A DNA stretch of 39,349 nt. Origin: Polyangia bacterium. Lineage in GTDB: Bacteria; Myxococcota_A; Polyangia; Polyangiales; Polyangiaceae. Shown one piece after another: positions 25,369 through 34,151 of this stretch. The stretch spans positions 1 through 39,349 of the forward strand of contig JAUHZF010000034.1 of NCBI GenBank assembly GCA_030426145.1. Reading direction: 5' to 3'. Under the pieces are notes generated by a model. The model was given only the letters and a program-made list of their open reading frames with translations, was not told the DNA's origin and ran no database searches. Numbering within the stretch: position 1 is the stretch's first letter; the number at the start of each line of letters is the position of its first letter. Both the position numbers and the translations under genes were made by a program.

Positions 25369-26667
25369 TCAGCGGTAGCGCTCGAAGAGCGCCGTCTGTC
25401 GACTGCGGAGGCTGGTGGAGAAGCCGCGGATGAACATCCGCTCGACCCGACTCGAGAACTCCAGCGGATCGCCCGACCACACGACCAAGTTCGCGCGCCG
25501 CCCTTTCTTGGGGCTGCCGTAGTCTTCTTCGAGACCGAACGCGCGCGCTGGCCCGTCGATGATGGCGGCGATCCCCTCTGCCTTGGGCAGCCCTGCGCGC
25601 ACCGCATTGCCGGCGGCCTGACGCAGCTTGCGCGCGTTGTGGCTGCTTCCCGTGGAGAAGGCGAGCTTCACGCCCGCCTCGTGCATGCGCTTGGCGTTGT
25701 CTTCTCTGGCCCCGAGGGCCGCGAAGGAGCGGGGACCGTGGTCGAGGGGATAGAGCACGACGGGCACGTCGGCCTCGGCGATGTCGTCGGCGGCCTTCCA
25801 ACCCTCTGCGACCGAGGCGAGCACCAGCTTCAGGCCCTCTGCCTTGGCGAGTCGGAGGGCGGTGCGGATGTCGCTCGCGCGGTCGACGTGGAGCACCGTC
25901 GGGATCTCGCCCTCCAGAGCCCGCTGCGTCGCCATGAGGTCGAGGCGGCTCGCCGACATCTGGCGCATCTGTCGACGGTCGTAGCCCTGTGGGTTCTTGG
26001 CGAAGGCGCGCGTGTCGGCGATGAGCTCCCGCAGGCGAAGCCACGCGTTGGCGCGGTTGCCCTCGTAGCTCCCGTAGGCGCCGTCGTCGATGCGCACGTG
26101 GAGCGCCATCAGCTCACGGCCGAGGGTCTGTTCGGGGGCGGTGCCCCGCAGGTCGACGAAGGCCGACTGCCCCGTCACGAGGCCGCCGCTCGGGATGACG
26201 CCCACCGTCGTCAGACCTTGCTGCCGCGCGATGGCGACGAGGCTCGACGCCGGGTTATAGCCGTCGGCGGCGCGGAACGCGGCCTGGATCGGGTCTTCGT
26301 CGTCGGCGCTCTGATCCGACGTGGATGCCTCGAGGCTGACCTCGACGAGGCCGATCTGCGTGAGGGGATCACAGAGGCCGCCGGTGATGGTCTTGCCGGC
26401 CACGTCGATACGGCGGGGCTTGGGCGTGCCCGCGGAGGCTTGGGCTTCGTCGTCACCCACGTAGGTGATGCGCCCCTCTTCATCGGTGACGACCACCGCC
26501 TTCGGCAGAGGCTTCTCGCCCGCACGGAGCAGCGTGCCCCCCACGAGCGCGATGGGGGCCGGCTTGGGTGGGGCCTTCTTGGCGTCCTTCTCCTCGGGGG
26601 CGGCGTGCGCTTCGGCGCCAGCGGCGAGCGTGGCGACGAGGAAACCACGGCGGGACAATCGGCTCAT
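25369..26667 (-). CDS. Amidohydrolase-family protein lacking metal ligands, Tat-type signal
   Basis: 432 residues. The N-terminus MSRLSRRGFLVATLAAG is a twin-arginine signal, so export in folded form is likely. The body has amidohydrolase composite-domain segments (IALVGGTLLRAGEKPLPKAVVV, GRRANLVVWSGDPLE at the C-terminus), but where active members read PGLIDxHxH this protein reads GGLCDPLTQIGLVEV. The His usually found in the later ligand strand is also missing (ASVAEGWKAADD). It is therefore probably a non-catalytic partner of the amidohydrolase encoded just upstream, with which its start codon overlaps in ATGA. It may form a heterodimer with that enzyme. Confidence 0.82.
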   Translation of the reverse strand: MSRLSRRGFLVATLAAGAEAHAAPEEKDAKKAPPKPAPIALVGGTLLRAGEKPLPKAVVVTDEEGRITYVGDDEAQASAGTPKPRRIDVAGKTITGGLCDPLTQIGLVEVSLEASTSDQSADDEDPIQAAFRAADGYNPASSLVAIARQQGLTTVGVIPSGGLVTGQSAFVDLRGTAPEQTLGRELMALHVRIDDGAYGSYEGNRANAWLRLRELIADTRAFAKNPQGYDRRQMRQMSASRLDLMATQRALEGEIPTVLHVDRASDIRTALRLAKAEGLKLVLASVAEGWKAADDIAEADVPVVLYPLDHGPRSFAALGAREDNAKRMHEAGVKLAFSTGSSHNARKLRQAAGNAVRAGLPKAEGIAAIIDGPARAFGLEEDYGSPKKGRRANLVVWSGDPLEFSSRVERMFIRGFSTSLRSRQTALFERYR

Positions 26668-28286
26668 AGGGCCTCCTTCTTCGGCGTCGGAGGTGGGGGA
26701 GGCTCGTCGGGCGCGGCTTCGAAATCGCTCCAGGGGGCGGCCTTGGCGCTCCGATCGAAGCTGAGCCGTCCATCGACGTAGACGCGTTCGGCGGAGGCGT
26801 AGACGCTGAAGGGATCGCGGTCCCACACCACGATGTCGGCGTCCTTGCCCGCCATGAGGCTGCCCACGCGGTCTTCGACGCCTAGGGCCCACGCGGGATT
26901 GAGCGTGATCCATCGCATGGCCTCGGCGGATGTGATGTCGATGCCGGCGTGACGACCCGCCCACATTCCCTTGGCCGCCTCTTGATTGAGACGGCGCACG
27001 CCTTCCGCGGAGTCGCTGTGCACGATGGCGCGCCCCCCCGACTGCGACACGAGCGCGAGGTTCTCTTGGATGCCGTCGTAGGCCTCCATCTTGAATCCCC
27101 ACCAGTCGGCCCAGGTGGAGACGCTGATCTGCCGTAGCGCGAGGCTCTGACGGATCTTGTAAGCCTCGAGGGCGTGGTGGAACGAGCGCACGCGGAAGCC
27201 CATCTCGTCGGCGAGCGCGATCATGCGCGACATGTCGTCGGCCCGGTAGCAGTGGATGTGCACCAAGATGTGCCCTTCCAGCGCGCCGGCGAGGGTCTCC
27301 AGATCGAGGTCGGCCTTGGGAGGTAGCGAGCCGATGTCGCTCGGGGGCACGAGCGGCTCGGCTGCCCACTTCGCCTTCCACTTGCGGCAGGTGCGGGGGG
27401 CGATGCGTCCCGCATCACAGCGGTCGGTCTTGGCTTTGCGGTCGGCCTCTTCGGCCGCGAACTTGCGTCGCTCGATGGCGAGCTTTTCGAGGCGCTCGCG
27501 TTCTTTGGCGCGCCACTCGGCCCATTCGGCCATCAGCCGCTTGGCGTCGCGGAAGGCTTGGCGCTGCACCTCCAGGTTGCCCATGCGCGACATGGGCATC
27601 CTCTTCCGCTCTCCGTAGACCCGCTTCGGGTTCTCCCCGCACGCCATCTTGAGCCCATCCGGCGCGCCGACGAAGCGCATGCTTCCGGCGTCGGTGCGGC
27701 GGCGCAGTTTGAGGGTGACCGCGCGGCCGCCGATGAGGTTGCCCGACCCGGGCAGCACCTGGATGGTGGTCACGCCACCAGCGAGGGCGCGCTCGAGCGA
27801 CGGATCCTGGACCCAGACGGCGTCGATGGCACGAACCCCGGCCGTGATCGGATCCGTCATCTCGTTGCCGTCGGCGTGAGCCCGAACGCCTGGCGATGCG
27901 TAGACGCCCATGTGGGAGTGGGTGTCGATGAGGCCCGGCGTGACGACCTTTCCCCGGGCGTCGACGACGGTGGTGCCCTCGGGCACGTCGACCGCATCGC
28001 CGGCGCCGGTGGCCACGATGGCGCCGTCGCGCATCAGGACGTAACCCCGCGGGATGTCGCGGCCGTCGCCGGTGAGGAGGCGAGCGTCTTTGATGAGCAC
28101 GGACGGACTCTCGCGGCGCGTGGCGCCGAGGCGAGGCCCTTTCGGCACCCATGGCGGGGAGGGAACGGCCGGGGCTGCAACCTTCTCAGCAGGCGGCTCG
28201 ACGGTCACCGGCGGCGAGGGGTGGCAGGCGCTCACGGACGCGGCGAGCGCAGAAGCGAGGGGTAGCGAGCAGCTCGAGAGGCGCAC
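26664..28286 (-). CDS. Amidohydrolase lipoprotein (imidazolonepropionase-like)
   Basis: 540-residue metal-dependent hydrolase, exported as a lipoprotein (lipobox VSAC). Metal-site motifs are intact: VTPGLIDTHSHMG (His-x-His), HIHCYRADDM, SFHHALEAYKI and the C-terminal IVHSDS with the acidic ligand. GENPKRVYGERKRMPMSRMG matches a segment typical of imidazolonepropionase-like amidohydrolases. Before the second half lies a strongly charged helical insertion of about 75 residues (WRAKERERLEKLAIERRKFAAEE). The natural substrate is unknown; related enzymes act as periplasmic peptidases or cyclic amidases. GTG 28286 gives a clean lipoprotein signal; GTG 28325 is the longest option. Coupled to the next gene by a 4-nt overlap. 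Confidence 0.87.
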   Translation of the reverse strand: MRLSSCSLPLASALAASVSACHPSPPVTVEPPAEKVAAPAVPSPPWVPKGPRLGATRRESPSVLIKDARLLTGDGRDIPRGYVLMRDGAIVATGAGDAVDVPEGTTVVDARGKVVTPGLIDTHSHMGVYASPGVRAHADGNEMTDPITAGVRAIDAVWVQDPSLERALAGGVTTIQVLPGSGNLIGGRAVTLKLRRRTDAGSMRFVGAPDGLKMACGENPKRVYGERKRMPMSRMGNLEVQRQAFRDAKRLMAEWAEWRAKERERLEKLAIERRKFAAEEADRKAKTDRCDAGRIAPRTCRKWKAKWAAEPLVPPSDIGSLPPKADLDLETLAGALEGHILVHIHCYRADDMSRMIALADEMGFRVRSFHHALEAYKIRQSLALRQISVSTWADWWGFKMEAYDGIQENLALVSQSGGRAIVHSDSAEGVRRLNQEAAKGMWAGRHAGIDITSAEAMRWITLNPAWALGVEDRVGSLMAGKDADIVVWDRDPFSVYASAERVYVDGRLSFDRSAKAAPWSDFEAAPDEPPPPPTPKKEAL

Positions 28287-28376
28287 GGCGGCATCGTGCG
28301 TTGCGAGGGCTCTCGTCACAAGCACCTTGCGCTTCGGGTGGGGTTGGGTAGAAGTTTCTGGCTCAGGGTGCTCCTC

Positions 28377-28781
28377 ATGAACAAGCTCGCTTCGCTTTCG
28401 CTCGTCCTCTCCTTCTCCGCCACCATGGCCGCCTGCGCGGCTTCGCCCGAAGGCGACTGGCAGTCCGACAAGACCCTGGGCAACGGCGAGAAGAACGAGA
28501 TGAGCCTCACCGCCGGTGACATGCGCGGGAAGGCGACCATCTGGGCCATCCGTCCCGGGGAGTCGAGCTACTCCGAGTTCGACTTCGACGTGGAGTGGAA
28601 AGAGAAGAGCAACGGCGAGTACGAGTTCGACATGGAGTGCGACAGCGGGCCATGTGAGGACGGCGCCAACGACTTCGAGATGGAGTGCGACTTCATCGAC
28701 ACCACCGCCGGCGAGAAGCTCGACTGCAAGGGCGACGAGCGTTGGTCGGAGACCATCCTCCAGTGGGAGCGCGACGAGTAG
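28377..28781 (+). CDS. Small acidic lipoprotein
   Basis: 134 residues. The signal peptide ends in lipobox MAAC. The mature protein is rich in Glu, Asp, Ser and Trp, with recurring F-E-M-E-C-D type strands (FDFDVEWKEK, YEFDMECDSG, FEMECDF), suggesting a small beta-sheet domain with four Cys. I recognise no family. ATG 28377 is the start that opens the signal peptide; the frame extends upstream without resemblance to coding sequence. Divergent from the amidohydrolase gene and convergent with the alpha/beta-hydrolase gene. Confidence 0.78.
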   Translation: MNKLASLSLVLSFSATMAACAASPEGDWQSDKTLGNGEKNEMSLTAGDMRGKATIWAIRPGESSYSEFDFDVEWKEKSNGEYEFDMECDSGPCEDGANDFEMECDFIDTTAGEKLDCKGDERWSETILQWERDE

Positions 28782-28801
28782 CTCTCGTGGCTACGCGCCG
28801 C

Positions 28802-30871
28802 TCACTCGCACGGCGTGCCTAGGGCGGCCGGGGCGAGCACCGTCGCCGTGCCGGTGGTGAAGAACGTCTCCAGGAAGCAGCCGTACTGGTACTTCACTTC
28901 GTCCAGCTGGGCGTAGATGGAGTGCGGGTCGGAGAAGCCGTCGCCCGCGTACTGCACGGCGATGCCGGTGAAGGCGTTGCCGTTCGCACTCTGCAGGTTG
29001 TTGGCCACCGGGTAGTCGAGGAAGCCGTCGAGCCCCGCGAGCGACAAGGACGTCTGCATCTCGGGCCAGACTTGGTCCCCTGCCTGAGGGTGACCGTAGG
29101 CGAGCACGATGCGATCGTAGAGCTGCACGGGGAAGAACGAGTCGCCTTGCCCAATGGGCTCGTAGATGGGGCGGGCCGGGTGTCCTTCGAGCGGTCGTCG
29201 AGCCAGTCGCGGCATGTAGACCGCAGGCTCGGCCGCTTCCCATGCGGTCTCGAGCAAGGCGAGAGCAGGGTGGATGAAGCTCAGCTCGGCCTCGGTCCCG
29301 AGCACGATGGGCAGCAGGGTGCGCCCTCCCACGAGCTCGGTCTCGAGGATGAAGTAGCTCCAGAGGCCCCCTGCGCCGGTGGGCACCACCGCTTCGATGC
29401 GCGGCTCCACGGCGCCGATGAGGTTGGTGTACATGCCGCCCATCGACTGGCCCATGGCCATGACCGGTTGGGGGTCGATCTTGTAGCTGGTCGCGCCGGC
29501 AGGGAGCGTCATGCCGGTGCAACCGGCGACGGTCGCGGGATCGATCTCCAGCTCGAGCAGCGCGTCGAGGTAGAGACGTTGCTCGATGATGCCTTGCCGG
29601 AAGGTGTCGCGGAAGGCGCGCAGGTTGTCGAGATTGAGGTAGGCGATCGAGCTCGCGCCGGGGTCGCCGAGGCGCTCGGGATTGACCGGATGGGCGCTCC
29701 CGACGGTGGCGAAGCCGTGGGCGGCGAGTACGAAGGCGGGCCCTTCGCCTTTGGTCTCGACGCCGCCTTGCGGCATGTAGCCGCGGTCGACCACCTGGCC
29801 GGCCACGCCGCCAGAGCCGTGGAAGTACATCACGAGGGGGTAGCCTTCGGCCGGCATCTCGCCCTTGGGCAGGGTGATGACGACGGGCGCGTCGAGGGTC
29901 CGCTGCTCGACGGGCAAGCCGTCGGCGCCGATCTCGAAATTGCCCTCGGTGGGGTAGGGCGGTGTCCCGACCTGGAATTGCGGGAAGCGGATGGTGCCGA
30001 TGAGCTCGCAGAAGCGCTCGTGGTCCCCGTCGTCGGGATCGACCTGGAGGTTGTCGATGGTGAGGTCGTAGGCCGCGCGGACGCGCTCGGTGAGGTCGTA
30101 GGTGTTCTGGACGATGTCGCCGGTGGTGAAGACGCTCGCCGAGACCACGATGCTGCGGTCGACGCCGAGCGTGTCGAGCGTCTCCCACAGCGGTGCGTAG
30201 AGGGTCTGTGCCTCGCTGCCCTGGTCGCCCGGGGGGACACCACCATCACGGAGCGTGACGAAGCTGTCGGCTGCGGTGACCGGTCGTTCCTCCGCGTCGA
30301 GGATGCGGTTGGTGACGACGTAGGCGTAGGTTCGCTCCGGGTGGAGGATGAAGCCGGGCACCATCGACATCGCGAGCAACCCGCTCGGCACGTAGGGATC
30401 GGCCTCGGGGGTATTGGCCACCATCGGGTACAGACGCCCGCGGTCGGGAGAGTCTGGGTCGATGTCGATGAGCATCAAGGGCGACGCGACCGAGGCGGGG
30501 ATGACGTCCGTTTCGACGAGCGGGGCCAGCGCCGCATCGAAGCGCGTGTAGCCAGCCGCCACCGTGGGCCATGCCGGACGGTCGGGCGCGATGTGCAGGA
30601 TGTTGGTGGCGAGGTCGGTGCCGTCGGGTCGGGCGGCCTCGTTGATGAACCCGTCGAAGACGGGATGCCCCTCGGCGTCGAGTCGCAGATCCGAAGGCCA
30701 AGGAGCGTCGTAGAAGCGCCCCTCCGTGGTGAGGTCGACGTCGAGCGCGAAATAGGCCGACGTGGCCCCCGCCCCTTCGTCGTCTCCGCCGCAGGCGGTG
30801 AGTGCCAGGAGCGCGATGAGCGCACCACCCTGCGCCAGGCGGCGCCCCGTCGTCGTGAGTCTCTGCTGCAT
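28802..30871 (-). CDS. Large alpha/beta-hydrolase-like lipoprotein
   Basis: 689 residues with a lipoprotein signal (lipobox LTAC, Cys27). The N-terminal half, about residues 35-330, is a beta-rich region common to large surface hydrolases of myxobacteria and contains FYDAPWPSDLRLD. The second half has alpha/beta-hydrolase features: YFHGSGG as oxyanion segment and MAMGQSMGGMYTN with a G-x-S-x-G nucleophile elbow. A likely His lies near the end (FSDPHSIYAQ). It is probably an outer-membrane or periplasmic esterase or lipase-like enzyme with unknown substrate. Single gene, divergent from rpsO. Confidence 0.8.
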   Translation of the reverse strand: MQQRLTTTGRRLAQGGALIALLALTACGGDDEGAGATSAYFALDVDLTTEGRFYDAPWPSDLRLDAEGHPVFDGFINEAARPDGTDLATNILHIAPDRPAWPTVAAGYTRFDAALAPLVETDVIPASVASPLMLIDIDPDSPDRGRLYPMVANTPEADPYVPSGLLAMSMVPGFILHPERTYAYVVTNRILDAEERPVTAADSFVTLRDGGVPPGDQGSEAQTLYAPLWETLDTLGVDRSIVVSASVFTTGDIVQNTYDLTERVRAAYDLTIDNLQVDPDDGDHERFCELIGTIRFPQFQVGTPPYPTEGNFEIGADGLPVEQRTLDAPVVITLPKGEMPAEGYPLVMYFHGSGGVAGQVVDRGYMPQGGVETKGEGPAFVLAAHGFATVGSAHPVNPERLGDPGASSIAYLNLDNLRAFRDTFRQGIIEQRLYLDALLELEIDPATVAGCTGMTLPAGATSYKIDPQPVMAMGQSMGGMYTNLIGAVEPRIEAVVPTGAGGLWSYFILETELVGGRTLLPIVLGTEAELSFIHPALALLETAWEAAEPAVYMPRLARRPLEGHPARPIYEPIGQGDSFFPVQLYDRIVLAYGHPQAGDQVWPEMQTSLSLAGLDGFLDYPVANNLQSANGNAFTGIAVQYAGDGFSDPHSIYAQLDEVKYQYGCFLETFFTTGTATVLAPAALGTPCE

Positions 30872-30876
30872 GTGCC

Positions 30877-30891
30877 CCGTCCGTCGGACGG
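30877..30891 (-). promoter_or_regulatory. Inverted repeat next to the hydrolase start codon
   Basis: CCGTCCG / CGGACGG separated by one base, ending 6 nt from the ATG of the alpha/beta-hydrolase gene and overlapping its purine-rich leader. It could be an operator or a hairpin over the ribosome-binding site; the one-base spacer favours a DNA-binding site. Confidence 0.35.
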
Positions 30892-30941
30892 CTTAGCACA
30901 CCGTGTGGGACCCTGGGCACATCGGGGTGTCATCACGAGCA

Positions 30942-30969
30942 TTGACGGGGCGTCTTCGGTGCGTATACT
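30942..30969 (+). promoter_or_regulatory. Sigma-70-type promoter of rpsO-pnp
   Basis: TTGACG at 30942-30947 and TATACT at 30964-30969 with a 16-bp spacer, close to the housekeeping consensus. Transcription would start near 30976, giving an rpsO leader of about 108 nt. Confidence 0.75.
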
Positions 30970-30975
30970 CCCGCG

Positions 30976-31083
30976 CCCTACTGGGGGATCCGCCAAGGGC
31001 CCCCGTCCACCAACAAGGCCTGCCTCGTGGGCTTGCGCTCGAAGCGAGCGTCATGACTCAGAGACAGGCGTCACGGAGAAGAC
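30976..31083 (+). promoter_or_regulatory. Structured rpsO leader, possible S15 autoregulatory element
   Basis: The leader can form at least two hairpins: GGGGG/CCCCC at 30983-31004 and CGCTCG-AAG-CGAGCG at 31036-31050. A GGAG ribosome-binding site precedes ATG 31084. In several bacterial lineages S15 binds its own mRNA leader and represses translation; structures differ between lineages. That this leader is such an element is inference from position and foldability. Confidence 0.4.
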
Positions 31084-31350
31084 ATGCTTCATCCGATTCG
31101 TAAGGCCGAGATCGTCAAGAAGTACCAGACGCACGAGAGCGACACCGGGTCGCCCGAGGTCCAGATCGCCCTCCTCACGGAGCGCATCAAGGAGCTCACC
31201 GAGCACTTCAAGACCCACAAGAAGGATCACCACTCCCGTCGTGGCCTTCTCAAGCTCGTCTCGCAGCGTCGTCGGCACCTCAACTACCTCCGCCGTACGG
31301 ACATCGAGCGCTACAAGACCTTGATCCAGCGTCTCGGACTCCGTAAGTAA
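31084..31350 (+). CDS. rpsO: 30S ribosomal protein S15
   Basis: 88 residues, the normal length. Sequence shows the conserved S15 pattern: [47 protein letters not shown] and a C-terminal [13 protein letters not shown]15 is a primary 16S rRNA-binding protein of the central domain of the small subunit. It is followed by pnp, the classical rpsO-pnp arrangement found in many bacteria, and a strong promoter lies upstream. Confidence 0.98.
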   Translation: MLHPIRKAEIVKKYQTHESDTGSPEVQIALLTERIKELTEHFKTHKKDHHSRRGLLKLVSQRRRHLNYLRRTDIERYKTLIQRLGLRK

Positions 31351-31369
31351 GCGCCGCATACTCTTCCGT

Positions 31370-31426
31370 CACAGATGTTCGCCCAGCGGGCGTCTGTGGC
31401 GGTACAAGGCGGATCGCCGTGATCCG
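31370..31426 (+). ncRNA. Two hairpins in the rpsO-pnp intergenic leader
   Basis: First hairpin 31370-31398: CACAGA, a 4-nt bulge, CGCCC, loop AGC, GGGCG, TCTGTG. Second hairpin 31410-31426: CGGATC, loop GCCGT, GATCCG. In E. coli an RNase III-cleaved stem-loop in the same interval mediates PNPase autoregulation. A similar role is plausible here; the first hairpin could also act as a partial terminator of rpsO. The rest of the 280-nt rpsO-pnp gap shows nothing further to me. Confidence 0.5.
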
Positions 31427-31630
31427 GACCGCAACCGAAAGCCCATCGTGGGCTCGAGGTCTTCGTCTTCGCTTCGTGCACATCAGCCCAGATTTCGGGC
31501 TCTTGCGTAGGAACCGAGGAAGAAGAGCGACTCCGGTCCCCGGTGGAATCCCTACATCCCGCGCGAGCCGAAGACCGCTTCGGAAACACGGAGCAGTGTC
31601 GGCTGGCTCGCGGTGACAACCGGAGCAACC

Positions 31631-34114
31631 ATGATCGTTCGTGAATCCGTGATGCTGGGCGGAAAGCCGCTCACCATCGAGACCGGGCGCCTCGCCAAGC
31701 AGGCCGAGACCGCCATCCTCATCACCTATGGCGAGACCCAGGTCCTCGTCTCTCTCTGCTGGGGCGAGCCGCGCTTCCCCACCAACTTCCTCCCGCTGAC
31801 CTGCGACTACATCGAGAAGACGTACGCAGCCGGCAAGATCCCCGGCGGCTTCTTCAAGCGAGAGGCCCGTCAGCGGTCCTCTGAGATCCTCGCCTCGCGT
31901 CTCATCGACCGACCCTGCCGCCCGCTCTTCGCGGAGGGGTACCGCAAGGACACCCAGATCATCGCTACCGTCATGAGCGCGGACGGCGAGAACCGGGCCG
32001 ACGTTCTGGCCATGACCGGCGCCTCGGCGGCGCTCCACCTCTCCAGCCTGCCCTGGGAGGGCCCGATCGTGGGCGTGCGCGTTGGCCGCGTCGAGGGTGA
32101 CCTCATCATCAACCCCACCGAGGCGCAGATCGAGGTCAGCGACCTCGACATCATCGTCGCTTGCTCGCGCGACGCCATCGTCATGGTGGAAGGCGGCGGC
32201 GAAGAGATCAGCGAGGCCGAGCTGGCCGACGCCCTCGAGTTCGCCCACCAGCAGGCCCAGCCGGTCATCGAGCTCATCGAGGAGATGCGCTCGGTGGTGG
32301 GCAAGGAGAAGCTCGTCTTCGAGGCCCCTCAGCTCGAGGAGAGCATCAAGAAGCGTGTCCCCGGCATGGTGGACGCCAAGATCCTCGAGGCTTGCCAGAT
32401 CAAGGACAAGCACGCCCGCTACGACCGCTACTCGGAGATCAAGAAGGAGCTCATCGCGACCCTCACCGAGGAGATGGGCGAGGAGGCCTTCGCCGAGCAC
32501 GAGAAGCTCGTGAAGGGTGAGTTCGACGACCGGAAGTACAACGTCGTGCGTGAGCTCGTGCTCGGCGAGACGCGCCGCATGGACGGCCGCAAGTACGACG
32601 AGATCCGTCCCATCGTGACCGAGGCGACCACGCTCCTGCGGGCCCACGGCAGCGCGATGTTCCAGCGCGGTGAAACCCAGGCCATCGCCAGCACCACGCT
32701 CGGCACGACGACCGACGAGCAGAAGATCGACGGGCTCACCGACCAGTACTGGAAGCGTTTCTTCCTCCACTACAACTTCCCGCCCTTCTGCACCGGCGAG
32801 GTGAAGTTCCTGCGTGGGCCTTCGCGCCGGGAGATCGGCCACGGAGCGCTTGCGGAGCGAGCGCTCGAGAAGGTCATCCCGACCAAAGAAGAGTTCCCCT
32901 ACACGATCCGCATCGTGTCCGAGACGCTCGAGTCGAACGGCTCTTCGTCGATGGCGGCGGTCTGTGGCGGCTGCATGTCGCTCATGGACGCCGGCGTGCC
33001 GATCAAGGCGCCGGTGGCGGGTATCGCCATGGGGCTCATCTCCGACGGCAAGCGTCACGCGGTCCTCAGCGACATCCTCGGTGACGAAGATCATCTCGGC
33101 GACATGGACTTCAAGGTCTGCGGCACCGAAAAGGGGATCACGGCCATCCAGATGGACATCAAGATCAAGGGCCTGTCCCGCGATCTGATGCTGGAGGCGC
33201 TCGAGCAGGCCCGCGCGGGCCGGCTTCACATCCTCGGCAAGATGGCGGAGACCCTGCCCGCGCCGCGGCCGGAGCTGAGCAAGTACGCCCCGCGGATCCA
33301 CACCATCAAGGTCAAGCCGGAGCAGATCCGCATCATCATCGGCCCCGGTGGCAAGACCATCAAGGGCATCGTCGACCAGACCGGCGTCGCCATCAACGTG
33401 GAGGACGACGGCACGGTCAACATCGCGTCGGCCGACGCCGACGGTCTGCGCCGCGCCATCGACATCGTCGAAGGCCTCACCGCAGAACCCGAGGTGGGCA
33501 AGGTCTACGACGGCGTCGTTCGTCGCGTGGCCGACTTCGGTGCCTTCGTCGAGATCCTCCCCAACTGGGATGGCCTCGTGCACATCTCCGAGCTCGCGTG
33601 GGGGCGCACCGACAAGGTCGAAGACGTGTGCAAGGAGGGCGACCCCCTCAAGGTCAAGGTCCTCAGCGTCGACAACGACGGCAAGGTCCGCCTCAGCCAC
33701 AAGGACACCCTCGAGAAGCCGGAGGGCTACGAGGAGCCGAGCGAAGAAGACCGCCCGCGTCGGGGTCGTCGCGAGCGGAGCGACCGCGGTGACCGCGGGG
33801 GCCGTGATCGCGACCGCGGCCGTGGCCGCGGCCGCGGGGGTCGGGACCGGGATCGGGATCGCGACCGGGATCGTGATCGCGACCGGGACCGCGACGACGA
33901 CAAGAAGGACCGGGTTCACACCCAGGATCGCCCGGCGGAAGACCGTGATGGGGACGACGGCGGCGACGAGGGTGGCGAGCCGCGCCGCCGGCGTCGAGGC
34001 CGACGCCGCAGCACCAGCACCGGCGGTGAGGGTGACGGCGGCGAGAGCAACGGCGAGCGCCGTCGCGACGACGACGACGGGGGCGACGACGATCGTCCGC
34101 GCCGCCGGCGCTGA
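31631..34114 (+). CDS. pnp: Polyribonucleotide nucleotidyltransferase with Arg/Asp-repeat tail
   Basis: 827-residue 3'-5' phosphorolytic exoribonuclease and degradosome-type enzyme. Order: RNase PH domain 1 (from MIVRESVMLGGKPL), helical domain, RNase PH domain 2 (RGETQAIASTTLG, DFKVCGTEKGITAIQMDIKI), KH domain (IIGPGGKTIKGIVDQTG) and S1 domain (DGVVRRVADFGAFVEILP). Most PNPases end soon after S1, near 700 residues. This one continues for about 130 residues of low complexity: RRGRRERSDRGDRGG, then Arg-Asp dipeptides, then alternating acidic and RRRRGRRR-type basic blocks. ATG 31631 is preferred; the frame opens at GTG 31613. It lies between rpsO and nhaA and is probably read from the rpsO promoter. 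Confidence 0.97.
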   Translation: MIVRESVMLGGKPLTIETGRLAKQAETAILITYGETQVLVSLCWGEPRFPTNFLPLTCDYIEKTYAAGKIPGGFFKREARQRSSEILASRLIDRPCRPLFAEGYRKDTQIIATVMSADGENRADVLAMTGASAALHLSSLPWEGPIVGVRVGRVEGDLIINPTEAQIEVSDLDIIVACSRDAIVMVEGGGEEISEAELADALEFAHQQAQPVIELIEEMRSVVGKEKLVFEAPQLEESIKKRVPGMVDAKILEACQIKDKHARYDRYSEIKKELIATLTEEMGEEAFAEHEKLVKGEFDDRKYNVVRELVLGETRRMDGRKYDEIRPIVTEATTLLRAHGSAMFQRGETQAIASTTLGTTTDEQKIDGLTDQYWKRFFLHYNFPPFCTGEVKFLRGPSRREIGHGALAERALEKVIPTKEEFPYTIRIVSETLESNGSSSMAAVCGGCMSLMDAGVPIKAPVAGIAMGLISDGKRHAVLSDILGDEDHLGDMDFKVCGTEKGITAIQMDIKIKGLSRDLMLEALEQARAGRLHILGKMAETLPAPRPELSKYAPRIHTIKVKPEQIRIIIGPGGKTIKGIVDQTGVAINVEDDGTVNIASADADGLRRAIDIVEGLTAEPEVGKVYDGVVRRVADFGAFVEILPNWDGLVHISELAWGRTDKVEDVCKEGDPLKVKVLSVDNDGKVRLSHKDTLEKPEGYEEPSEEDRPRRGRRERSDRGDRGGRDRDRGRGRGRGGRDRDRDRDRDRDRDRDRDDDKKDRVHTQDRPAEDRDGDDGGDEGGEPRRRRRGRRRSTSTGGEGDGGESNGERRRDDDDGGDDDRPRRRR
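33845..33892 (+). repeat. In-frame GAYCGN hexamer array encoding Arg-Asp repeats in pnp
   Basis: Eight consecutive hexamers GAYCGN encode Asp-Arg dipeptides. Because the unit is two codons, gain or loss of units keeps the frame, so tail length can vary between strains. Confidence 0.85.
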
Positions 34115-34151
34115 GATCTGAGGTCGAGAAGAACCCTGCGAGAGGACGTCG

